The position numbers and the translations under genes were made by a program. Below, piece by piece: positions 16,096 to 23,322 of a stretch of DNA of 32,016 nucleotides (the first letter of the stretch is position 1; each line of letters opens with the position of its first letter). Origin of the DNA: Gemmatimonadota bacterium (GTDB taxonomy: Bacteria > Gemmatimonadota > Gemmatimonadetes > Palauibacterales > KS3-K002); assembly GCA_020344375.1 (NCBI GenBank), contig CP070823.1, positions 2,727,413-2,759,428 on the forward strand, read 5' to 3'. Below the pieces are notes generated by a model. That model was given only the letters and a program-made list of their open reading frames with translations. It did not search any database and was not told the DNA's origin.

Positions 16096-16629
16096 ATGGC
16101 ACAAGTCGAGATCCACTACCGCCGCCCACCCGACCGGCTCGACATCTTCGTTCAGGAGCTCGTGCTCGACCGTCCCGACTGCAAGGTGACCCTACACGAG
16201 CGGCCACCACTGAACACCGCGTTGAGCATCGGCGATCGTGTCATCTTCGAGCCGGGGGCGCCGATCGTCTGGTTCGTCTTCCCCAACGCATGGCATGACC
16301 TCGGACGCTTCCACCTGAGGGACGGAACCTTCACAGGCTACTACGTCAACCTCATCACGCCGCCAGAGCTGCAGGGCCACATGTGGAAGATGTTCGATCT
16401 TTGCCTTGACCTCTGGATCGACGCGAGCGGTGAGCTTCAGGTCCTCGATCAAGACGAGTTCGACGAGGCAGTGGACCGCCTCTGGATAGATGTCGCCACG
16501 GCTCGTCGGGCGCGCCTCGAACTCGAGCGCGTAATCGCGGAGGTGCAGGCCGGTCGCTGGCCACCACAGATCGTCCGGGAGCACGACCTGGAGCGGGTTC
16601 GCGCCCTCTACCGAGCCACGGCCAGGTAA
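16096..16629 (+). CDS. DUF402 family protein (nucleotide phosphohydrolase-like)
   Basis: The 177 residues fit DUF402, a beta-barrel family that includes the nucleoside tri/diphosphatase Ntdp of Gram-positives and FomD of fosfomycin synthesis, which hydrolyses a cytidylyl intermediate. Family features visible are the Trp-rich WHDLGRFHLRDG (about 75-86), GYYVNLITPPE (about 88-98), FDLCLDLWIDASGELQVLDQDEFDEA (around 110-136) with the conserved acidic metal-binding positions, and a long C-terminal helix. The substrate cannot be told from sequence. It begins 66 bases after fadJ and precedes a membrane protein gene in the same direction. Confidence 0.8.
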   Translation: MAQVEIHYRRPPDRLDIFVQELVLDRPDCKVTLHERPPLNTALSIGDRVIFEPGAPIVWFVFPNAWHDLGRFHLRDGTFTGYYVNLITPPELQGHMWKMFDLCLDLWIDASGELQVLDQDEFDEAVDRLWIDVATARRARLELERVIAEVQAGRWPPQIVREHDLERVRALYRATAR

Positions 16630-16686
16630 GGCCGACACCGCGCCGCTCTTGCGCTCACGGCGCTCCGGCACCCACGTTGGACCCTC

Positions 16687-17685
16687 GTGAGTCCCGCCAC
16701 CGTTGACCTGCTGCTGAGCCTTCTGGCGGTCGCCGCAGCGATCGGTCTGAGTCTCTACGCGGCCATCGCGCTGCCCGGACTCGCCAGCTACCTGGGCCTA
16801 CTCGAACTGCCCCAGCCGCTGGCTGGCCTCGCCGCGCCCTACGTCTGGGGTACGCTGCTGGGCCTGGCGCTCCTGGAGCTCCTGATCTCCCGAAGCCGCC
16901 TCATCGACCTCCTCTGGAACGCGCTGCACACCCTCGCGCGACCGCTGGCCGCGACGATGTTCCTTGCAGCCGCCCTGGCTGACGGGTCCTACGCCGCCCA
17001 GTGGGCCGCCGGGCTTGCGGGACTCGGCGTAGCGCTGCTCGCTCATATGGCCGTGCTGGCGGTGCATACCGCGGCGCGCACCGCCGGTCCCAGGCCCGCG
17101 GCACCCGGTTTCACAGCGCTCCAGCTGTCAGCGGCGGCCGCTATCGGCACACTCGCCTGGATCGCACCGCCTATCGCCGCCGCCGCAGGCGCCGTCGTGG
17201 TCCTCGCTCCCCTACCCTGGATACCCCGTCTCTGGGGTGCCGCCAGCCTCGTGCTTCTGGCCGTCCACTCCGCCCTCAGCCGGCCCGGGCGCCCCCGCAA
17301 CTGGGACGTCGGGCCAGGGAAGCTGCGAAGGGCGTTGCAGCGGGCGGTGGAGCGGGAACTCGGCCCGCTGGGCGGCTCGGCGCGCTCGGTCCGGGCGGTG
17401 CTCGCGCGACTCGGGCCGCGCTGGCTGTACCTCCAGGGCCGGCTGGTCACAGTAGCTGAAAAGCCCCCTGTCTTCGCCCACCGACGCGGGCTGCGGGCGC
17501 GAGTTCTGCCTCTGGGAAGGGGCCCGGGCGTGGCAGACGCCGGGCCGCTGGTGGAGACCGTGGAAATCGAGGCGGAGATACCGTACGCGCTGTGCGTGGG
17601 GCCGAGTGGGCCGGCGGGGCCCGCCATTTTGGCAGCGCTCGAGGGCCCGGCGGGGATGGAACCTGGGGCGAGGGAGGAGGTGTAG
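16687..17685 (+). CDS. DUF4126-like multi-pass membrane protein with soluble C-terminal part
   Basis: The 332 residues from a GTG have a hydrophobic N-terminal region (about 1-200) with roughly five or six membrane segments. Its layout (GLSLYAAIALPGLASYLGL, a WGTLLGLALLELLISRS segment and an HTLARPLAATMFLAAAL segment) resembles DUF4126 membrane proteins of unknown function. The C-terminal part (about 205-332) is soluble, Arg/Gly-rich, with RAVLARLGPRWLYLQGRLVTVAEKPP, and has no known match to me. The ribosome site is weak. It is the last gene before rpoD. Confidence 0.65.
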   Translation: MSPATVDLLLSLLAVAAAIGLSLYAAIALPGLASYLGLLELPQPLAGLAAPYVWGTLLGLALLELLISRSRLIDLLWNALHTLARPLAATMFLAAALADGSYAAQWAAGLAGLGVALLAHMAVLAVHTAARTAGPRPAAPGFTALQLSAAAAIGTLAWIAPPIAAAAGAVVVLAPLPWIPRLWGAASLVLLAVHSALSRPGRPRNWDVGPGKLRRALQRAVERELGPLGGSARSVRAVLARLGPRWLYLQGRLVTVAEKPPVFAHRRGLRARVLPLGRGPGVADAGPLVETVEIEAEIPYALCVGPSGPAGPAILAALEGPAGMEPGAREEV

Positions 17686-17718
17686 AAACAAGTGTTCTAG
17701 CAGTAGGATAACGACTTA

Positions 17719-17743
17719 GGGGCATGGCACAGGTCCTGGCCCC
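17719..17743 (+). terminator. weak hairpin after the DUF4126-like gene
   Basis: GGGGC (17719-17723) and GCCCC (17739-17743) form a five-base stem with a 15-base loop. There is only a distant TCTTT. A low-confidence terminator candidate ahead of the rpoD promoter region. Confidence 0.2.
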
Positions 17744-17753
17744 ACTTCGGGTC

Positions 17754-17782
17754 TTTACGGAATCGGGCCTGTCGTTTATTTT
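17754..17782 (+). promoter_or_regulatory. possible promoter for the sigma factor gene
   Basis: TTTACG (17754-17759), a 17-base spacer and TATTTT (17777-17782) lie in the only clearly AT-rich patch of this intergenic region. This would give a leader of about 175 bases before the sigma factor start. Confidence 0.35.
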
Positions 17783-17964
17783 AGAAAATCTTGCTTACCT
17801 ACGTCCTCAGGTCGTCCGTTTCCGCCACTGGTGTCGCTAGCGGCGGGCTAGTTGGCGAGGAGCATGACACTCGGGCGCGTAGGTGCATCTCCGGCGAGTC
17901 CCGTTCGCGGTGCTCGCTTTTCTTGTTCATAAGTCACTAACCCCAGAGTCCGTGCGGAGTGGGC

Positions 17965-18825
17965 ATGTTCTTTAGCTCCAAGCCCCTAGACTCATTCGAT
18001 CAGTACCTCCACGACGTCGAGAAGTACCCCCTTATCGAGGACGCCGCGACGGAGCGTGAGATCGCCCGTCGCGCGCGGACCGGTGACCGGCGGGCAGCCG
18101 AGCGGCTGGTGACGGCCAACCTGCGATTCGTCATCTCCTACGTGAAGAAGTACCAGGGCCGCGGGCTGAACTTGGCCGAACTGGTGTGCATCGGCAACGA
18201 GGGTCTGCTCAAGGCCGTCAAGAAGTTCGACCCCGACAAAGGGGTGAAGTTCATCTCCTACGCCGTCTGGTGGATTCGCCAGACGGTGTTGCAGGCCTTG
18301 GCGGAACAGACGCGGTCCGTTCGCATCCCGCTGAACCAGAACTCGAACTTGGTCAAGCTGTCGCGCACGGAGACCGCGTTGACGCAGCAGCTGGGCCGGA
18401 CGCCGACTGATCGGGAGATCGCCGACCGGATGGGTGAGCCGGTGCAGACGATACGGGCGTTGCGGCGAGTGGCCTCGGCCGAGCTCAGCCTGGATGCGCC
18501 GCTAGACCGGACGGACCGTGACAGCGCCTCGTTCGGCGAGCGGTTCTCAGCGATGGAGACTGAGGACATCCAGGACGAGATCGAGTACCAGGCACGCCGC
18601 CAGTTCCTGCAGAACATGTTCAAGAAGTATCTCACCGAGCGCGAGCGGAAGATCCTGGTCCTCTACTACGGGCTAGATGACGGTGAGGAGATGACACTGG
18701 AAGAGATCGGCTCGCTGCTCGGCGTGACGCGAGAGCGAATCCGCCAGATTCGCAACCGCGCCTTCGAGAAGCTCCGCCAGTCGCCCGATGGACAGGCGCT
18801 GGAGGGTTTCTGGGCGCCGACCTGA
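17965..18825 (+). CDS. rpoD: RNA polymerase sigma factor, RpoD-like (short sigma-70)
   Basis: Sigma-70 family factor directing RNA polymerase to promoters. The 286 residues begin near region 1.2 (DSFDQYLHDVEKYPLI), lacking a long region 1.1. Region 2 has LVTANLRFVISYVKKYQGRGL and the -10-reading FISYAVWWIRQTVLQAL. Region 3 and region 4 follow, with the helix-turn-helix LEEIGSLLGVTRERIRQIRNRAFEKLR at the C-terminus for -35 contact. This short form is typical of primary sigma factors in Bacteroidota and related phyla, but a group 2 factor cannot be excluded. I chose the ATG at 17965 because GGAG lies 5 bases upstream; the in-frame GTG at 17959 overlaps that site. Confidence 0.93.
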   Translation: MFFSSKPLDSFDQYLHDVEKYPLIEDAATEREIARRARTGDRRAAERLVTANLRFVISYVKKYQGRGLNLAELVCIGNEGLLKAVKKFDPDKGVKFISYAVWWIRQTVLQALAEQTRSVRIPLNQNSNLVKLSRTETALTQQLGRTPTDREIADRMGEPVQTIRALRRVASAELSLDAPLDRTDRDSASFGERFSAMETEDIQDEIEYQARRQFLQNMFKKYLTERERKILVLYYGLDDGEEMTLEEIGSLLGVTRERIRQIRNRAFEKLRQSPDGQALEGFWAPT

Positions 18826-18851
18826 GATATCAGAGACGTGTAGGATCGGTG

Positions 18852-18885
18852 GGGGCAAGGCGCGGGCCTTGCCCCTTTTTCTTTT
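18852..18885 (+). terminator. strong Rho-independent terminator after rpoD
   Basis: GGGGCAAGGC and GCCTTGCCCC form a perfect ten-base stem with loop GCGG, followed by TTTTTCTTTT. It begins 26 bases after the rpoD stop and abuts the stop of the convergent VKOR gene. Confidence 0.93.
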
Positions 18886-19329
18886 CTACTCGCTTTGAAC
18901 GGCAGGCCGCCGCCCGGTCAGTAGCCCGGCGAGCGACAAGGCGAAGATGGCGACGATCACGACCTGCGACAGCACGCACCACTGGCAGACGGCCCGCAGT
19001 AGGAACAGCTCAGCGTACGTCAGGCAGAGCGTGAACACGACGGCCCCGCCGGAAAGCACGCTGAGCAGCTGGTCAGGCCAGCGTTCGACTGCGCAGCGAG
19101 GCTGCACACCGGCTAGGGCGATCGCGAACAGGGCCAGATAGCCTGCCACGCCGATCCCTGCCACGGGCAAGCCGAGGAAGCTGGAGTAGACGGAGCTATT
19201 GACCGTGTCACAGCCGTGCGAGACCCCGCACGACAGGCCGCCGATGTAACCCAGCTTGGCCAGGAGCAGATAAGTCGAGTCGAGGGCCCCCACCAACGCC
19301 AGGACGGCTACCGCCCTGCGTCGGCTCAC
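18886..19329 (-). CDS. vitamin K epoxide reductase (VKOR) family protein
   Basis: Integral membrane oxidoreductase that reoxidises DsbA-type proteins by passing electrons to quinone, the counterpart of DsbB. The 147 residues have four or five membrane segments. The loop cysteines C34 and C40 (GLSCGVSHGC), the conserved Ser region NSSVYSSFLG and the active-site C115-Q-W-C118 are all present. The GTG start overlaps the stop of the upstream DsbA-like gene by 4 bases (GTGA), so the pair is translationally coupled and forms one disulfide-generating unit. Confidence 0.93.
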   Translation of the reverse strand: MSRRRAVAVLALVGALDSTYLLLAKLGYIGGLSCGVSHGCDTVNSSVYSSFLGLPVAGIGVAGYLALFAIALAGVQPRCAVERWPDQLLSVLSGGAVVFTLCLTYAELFLLRAVCQWCVLSQVVIVAIFALSLAGLLTGRRPAVQSE

Positions 19330-20003
19330 TGCTTCGCCAGCTCCTCCTCGATCATCGCCGCCATCTGGTCGTAGCCCATCGCTCCCGTGACGAGGCGACC
19401 GTTGATGAAGAAGACGGGTGTGCTATTGAGACCCAGCTGGCGTGCCCGCCGCTGGCTCGCCAGCACGATGTCACGGTGCCTGTGCGATTCAAGACACGCC
19501 TCGAGCGCCCCGCCATCAAGGCCCAGCGCGTCGGCATACTCGCCGAATGTGCGCCGCGGGTCACGCTTGCTGCCCCACTCACGCATGCGGGTGAAGAGCA
19601 CCCTCTGCATCGGCCAGTAGGCGCCCTGGTCACCGGCGCAGCGAGCCGCCTCCGCCGCCAGCACCGACGCGCCCTGGCCCAGCGGATAGTCGAAGAACAC
19701 GAAGCGAACCTTCCCGGTCTCGACGTACTCCTCCATGATCTGAGGCAAAGTCAGCGCCGCGACCATGCCGCAATACCCGCACAAGAAATCGGCGTACTCT
19801 TCAATGACCACGGGCGCGTCGGCGCTACCCCTCGAGATACCGATCTCCTCCGAGACCAGCTCGGCGTCCGACAGGGCCGGCACCGTCGATGCATCGACGC
19901 TCGGCTCCGGCTGCTCGCGAATCGCGGCATATCCGATGAGCGCCGCGCCGGCGATAAGGATGAGTGCCAGCGCGCCGTAGAATTTCGACTGTGAACTTGC
20001 CAT
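19326..20003 (-). CDS. DsbA-like thiol:disulfide oxidoreductase
   Basis: Periplasmic thioredoxin-fold protein that inserts disulfides into exported proteins, with the VKOR protein as likely reoxidant. The 225 residues have an N-terminal membrane anchor or signal (about 8-28), a linker, then the thioredoxin core with C75-G-Y-C78 and the cis-proline loop T195-P196 (STPVFFING). Two further cysteines (C122, C170) could form a second disulfide, as in some BdbD/DsbA homologues. AGGAGG lies 8 bases upstream of the ATG, an excellent ribosome site. Confidence 0.93.
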   Translation of the reverse strand: MASSQSKFYGALALILIAGAALIGYAAIREQPEPSVDASTVPALSDAELVSEEIGISRGSADAPVVIEEYADFLCGYCGMVAALTLPQIMEEYVETGKVRFVFFDYPLGQGASVLAAEAARCAGDQGAYWPMQRVLFTRMREWGSKRDPRRTFGEYADALGLDGGALEACLESHRHRDIVLASQRRARQLGLNSTPVFFINGRLVTGAMGYDQMAAMIEEELAKQ

Positions 20004-20045
20004 TCCGTAAGCCTCCTCAAACCCTCCGTTGTCGCTAGTCCCTCA

Positions 20046-21479
20046 CTACTCGAACCGGATGACCTGGCTCAGCTGACCCGTGAGGTACAGGTAAGCCAAG
20101 CCCGCCACGACGACGAACAGCAGAAAATAGAACGCGGCCTTGAGCCAGCGTGGAAAGAGACGTCGTCGCTCACCGCCCAGGCGCGTTAGCTTCGGCAGGA
20201 ATGCATCCTGCCAAACGGCCACCACCTCGCGGCTCAATCCGGTCCAGCCGGTCGCGTAGGCCTGGTCCAGCTCACGCAGCGCCTCATGCCAGCCCTCGTA
20301 TGCCGCGCTCAGCTCGGACGGGTCCGCTTCTGCCGCCGCCAGCTCGCGGGCCGCCTTCGACACGGCGTCCAGCGTAGTCTCCATCGGGGCCACCCCGCGG
20401 GTCAAGCGCTGCTTGAGCCCCGAGATTTCCTTCGGGGAGGGCATGTGCTTGCGCCGCGCTTTCCGCCACGGTATTCGGCGGTTCGCCGCCAAGCGCCTGG
20501 TCTGCCGCTCGAACGCGCGCACGGTCGCATCCGAGACGACGCCGATACTGTCCAGGATACCACTCCAGATCCGCACCCCGTCCAGCGCCTGCGCCGCGGC
20601 CACCAGCTCGCGCGCCGCGGCCGCCTCCCGCTTCGCCTTGAGCAGTGCGCCGTCGTAGATCGCTCGCAGTTCCCGAAGGTGCTCCTCGAGAAAGCCGACC
20701 GGGAGCAGCGAGGACATCTGCAACCGATCGATCGCTGCCCCGAGCGGTCGATCCGCCCCTGCGCCGACTGCGCCCAACGACGCCTCGAACTCGGGGATGC
20801 TGAAGCGCCGCCTCAGATCCGCGACCATCTCCGGCGCTGGCGCGGCCGTATCGGGGGCTGCTGGCCTGGCACCCGGCTGAGGGCCGGGACCCGTGACCGA
20901 GAGCAGCGCGCTGGCATGGCCCGAGGCCAGCCCGCGGATCGTCTGGATCTGCGCATCGGTGAGATAGAGGATCTCGATCTGGGTGGCGCCGCTCCCCAGG
21001 CGCAGCAGGCGCCCGAACTTGGCCTGGGCGACTTCGATCTTGGTGATACGGTCCCAGGCAAGGCGGAAGTGACGGCCGCCACGCTCGAACACATGGAAGC
21101 CCGAATCGCTGACCACTGCCAGCGCCATCCCCTTGAATCGCTCCATCTCCACGAGACCCGATATCGCCACAGGCGTCGCGAAGACGACCCGCTCCCCCTC
21201 CAACACCTGGCGATCCGCGAGCGCCATGTGATCCAGGTCCGCACGCACGCGCAGCTCGGCGGCCAAGGAGGCCAGACCTTCGTGGCTGCCGCGCAGAGCC
21301 ATAGCCACCTGCGTGCCCACAACGAGCAAGATGGAACCCCTCAGCGCCACGCCCAGCAGCGTCGAATAGGGGAAGTGGTGATCGTTGACATAGAGCCCCT
21401 CGGGAGCCGCCATCACCCGAGCGTTCCGCTCCGAGCCTAGCCCCTCGATCACAACGTCGAAATTGCCCTCGTAGCTCAT
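20046..21479 (-). CDS. tail-anchored protein of unknown function with two PH-like N-terminal units
   Basis: I do not recognise the family. The 477 residues begin with what may be two PH-like beta units: about 6-80 (NARVMAAPEGLYVNDHHFPYSTLLGVALRG) and about 93-185 (RVVFATPVAISGLVEMERF, GFHVFERGGRHFRLAWDRITKIEV). A Pro/Ala linker follows (about 197-215), then a long helical region (about 220-430). A single C-terminal membrane segment (about 448-468) with only about 10 residues after it would make this a tail-anchored protein facing the cytoplasm; no signal peptide is seen. The ATG overlaps the HAD gene stop by 4 bases (ATGA), so the two are coupled. DsbA starts 42 bases downstream. Confidence 0.75.
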   Translation of the reverse strand: MSYEGNFDVVIEGLGSERNARVMAAPEGLYVNDHHFPYSTLLGVALRGSILLVVGTQVAMALRGSHEGLASLAAELRVRADLDHMALADRQVLEGERVVFATPVAISGLVEMERFKGMALAVVSDSGFHVFERGGRHFRLAWDRITKIEVAQAKFGRLLRLGSGATQIEILYLTDAQIQTIRGLASGHASALLSVTGPGPQPGARPAAPDTAAPAPEMVADLRRRFSIPEFEASLGAVGAGADRPLGAAIDRLQMSSLLPVGFLEEHLRELRAIYDGALLKAKREAAAARELVAAAQALDGVRIWSGILDSIGVVSDATVRAFERQTRRLAANRRIPWRKARRKHMPSPKEISGLKQRLTRGVAPMETTLDAVSKAARELAAAEADPSELSAAYEGWHEALRELDQAYATGWTGLSREVVAVWQDAFLPKLTRLGGERRRLFPRWLKAAFYFLLFVVVAGLAYLYLTGQLSQVIRFE

Positions 21480-22231
21480 CGGCTCCCGTCGTTGCCAGCT
21501 TCAGCCGCCGACGCGCTCGCCGCCGCCGCCAGCGATAGGACACAGCGCAGCACCCTCTGGGTGTCACGAAGATCCTCGAACACGGCGTCGGCGCCCGCCG
21601 CCTCCAGCTCCGCTACCCCGTGGCGGCCCGTGGCCACGGCCACCGCTCGAGCGTTCACCGCACGCGCGCAGGCGACGTCCTCCGGCGTATCTCCCACCAC
21701 CACGAACGCCTCCCGCTTGGCCGACCGTCGGCTCCGCTCGATCGCGATGCGCGCGATCTCGGAGCGATCCTCGGAGTCCGAGCCGAACCCGCCGACGTCA
21801 AAGGTCAACGTGATCCCGGCCGCCGCGAGCTTGAGCCGCGCCGCCTCCTCGATATTCCCGGTCAGCAGCCCCAGCGCGACGTCATCACGCCCCACCAACG
21901 CCGCCAAAAGCTCGCTCACGCCAGGCAGCGTCGTGATCCTCCCCGCTGCCCGTCGTGCCTCAAGCTCCCGCCTCAAGGCCTCGAGATATACGGGCCACAT
22001 CGACGGCAAACGGCGGGCGATCTCCTTGGCTGCGATGCCGGCGCCGCTCATCAGTTCCACCACGATCTGCGGATCGGTCTTGCCGTGGAAGTAGTACCCC
22101 TCGATCGGCCCGGCCGTCCCGTAGACCGCCTCCAGAGCGCTACGCAGCGCGGCGCGGCCCGCCCCATCGGTGTACAGAAGAGTGCCGTCGATATCGAAGA
22201 AAACCCGAACACGAGGCCCGCTGCCCGACAC
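21476..22231 (-). CDS. HAD-family hydrolase (phosphoglycolate phosphatase-like)
   Basis: Haloacid dehalogenase superfamily phosphatase. The 251 residues contain motif I FFDIDGTLL (D13, D15), motif II LLTGN (T124), motif III Lys near 134 and motif IV VVVGDTPEDV (D181, D185). A helical cap lies between about 20 and 100. These fit Gph-like enzymes acting on small phosphorylated metabolites; the substrate is not determinable. The start is GTG with GGAGGAG about 6 bases upstream. The stop overlaps the start of the tail-anchored protein gene (ATGA), implying a shared unit. Confidence 0.9.
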   Translation of the reverse strand: MSGSGPRVRVFFDIDGTLLYTDGAGRAALRSALEAVYGTAGPIEGYYFHGKTDPQIVVELMSGAGIAAKEIARRLPSMWPVYLEALRRELEARRAAGRITTLPGVSELLAALVGRDDVALGLLTGNIEEAARLKLAAAGITLTFDVGGFGSDSEDRSEIARIAIERSRRSAKREAFVVVGDTPEDVACARAVNARAVAVATGRHGVAELEAAGADAVFEDLRDTQRVLRCVLSLAAAASASAAEAGNDGSR

Positions 22232-22277
22232 TCAGTCTCCTCCCCTGCTTCCGGTCTCCGCAGATACCCCGAAAACC

Positions 22278-23258
22278 CTAATCTGGTGCCGCATCCCGAC
22301 GATCGCCAGGTTGATGCCCCCGCACGGCGCGCTCGATCGCCTGCGCGAGGGCCCACTCCGCGCACAGTCCGATCCGCAGCAGCACTGCCGGGCTCACCTC
22401 TGCGGGGTCCGGCCCCGTCGAGCACGCAAAGACCAGGTCACCGTCGAACACCGAATTGGCCGGGGAGACGCGGCGAACCACGGCGTTCATCGCCTGCCGG
22501 GCCACGGTTCCCAGGTCGGCACGGCTGAGTGGGTAGTCCGTGGCCACCACCGCGAGCGTCGTGTTCGTGCCAGGTTGAGCGGCGAACCTCGGGGGTGGCC
22601 CGTGCTCCCGCAGGTAGGCGGCCGTATCGAGAAACGCGCCGTTCTCGTCCCTGGCCCCCGCGATGATGTTGCCACGCGCATCCAGCACATCCCCGAACGC
22701 GTTGACCACAACCAGCGCCCCTACCCTGTGATCCTCAAGCTGCGTGGCGAAGCTCCCCAGGCCCCCGGGCACAGCACCGACCGGGCCGAAGAGCTTGCCT
22801 ACCGTGGCACCGGTCCCCGCGCCCACACGGCCTTCGGGCACCGGTCCTGGACTGGCCGCCTCACAGGCGACATACCCCATCGCCGCATCGGGACGCCGGT
22901 CCGATTGGCCGGCCCCCAGGTCGAAGATGACAGCGCTCGGCACGATGGCCACGCGGCCAGCCGCGGTCTGGAAACCGCGGCCCTGCTCCTCGAGCCAGCG
23001 CGCTACGCCGTCCGCCGCCGCCAACCCGTAGGCGGAACCCCCGGTCAGGAGCAACGCATCCACACCGGGCACCAGATGATGAGGCGAGAGTGAATCGAGC
23101 TGGCGGGTGCTGCTTGCCAGTCCGCGCACATCCACGGCCGCTCGAAACGGTCCCACGATCACGGTGCAGCCGGTGGCCGCCTGCGCGTCGCTGGCGTGGC
23201 CCACCGCGATACCGGCCACGGCCGTGAGGGTCAAGTTGGCGGGTTGCGGGGGAGTCAC
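22278..23258 (-). CDS. P1-family (S58, DmpA/NylC-type) N-terminal nucleophile hydrolase
   Basis: Member of the P1 family of self-cleaving hydrolases, which includes the aminopeptidase DmpA and the nylon-oligomer hydrolase NylC. The 326-residue precursor has GHASDAQAATGCTVIV near 20-35, LLTGGSAYGLAAADGV (about 70-85), GRVGAGTGATVGKL (about 143-155) and the probable processing site TNTTL (N232-T233), where the new N-terminal Thr would be the nucleophile, as known for NylC. A GTG start is used. No signal peptide is seen, so it is likely cytoplasmic. It lies 46 bases upstream of the HAD gene. The physiological substrate is unknown. Confidence 0.88.
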   Translation of the reverse strand: MTPPQPANLTLTAVAGIAVGHASDAQAATGCTVIVGPFRAAVDVRGLASSTRQLDSLSPHHLVPGVDALLLTGGSAYGLAAADGVARWLEEQGRGFQTAAGRVAIVPSAVIFDLGAGQSDRRPDAAMGYVACEAASPGPVPEGRVGAGTGATVGKLFGPVGAVPGGLGSFATQLEDHRVGALVVVNAFGDVLDARGNIIAGARDENGAFLDTAAYLREHGPPPRFAAQPGTNTTLAVVATDYPLSRADLGTVARQAMNAVVRRVSPANSVFDGDLVFACSTGPDPAEVSPAVLLRIGLCAEWALAQAIERAVRGHQPGDRRDAAPD

Positions 23259-23322
23259 TCTGAGCGGGTCCTAGGGAATCTCGGTCGGCAACCTCGACGT
23301 GCGTGGGGCACTGCGCGCCTCG

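Noticed and set aside
17864..17932. 22-codon ORF in the leader of rpoD (ATG to TAA)
   Set aside because: Its GAGGAG ribosome-like site is only one base from the ATG, too close, and the peptide has no regulatory codon run. It may be chance.
20286..21567. Long open frames on both strands across the tail-anchored protein gene
   Set aside because: The chosen frame alone has a C-terminal membrane segment, regular alternation of hydrophobic residues and ATGA coupling to the HAD gene. The others are Arg/Gly/Pro-rich.
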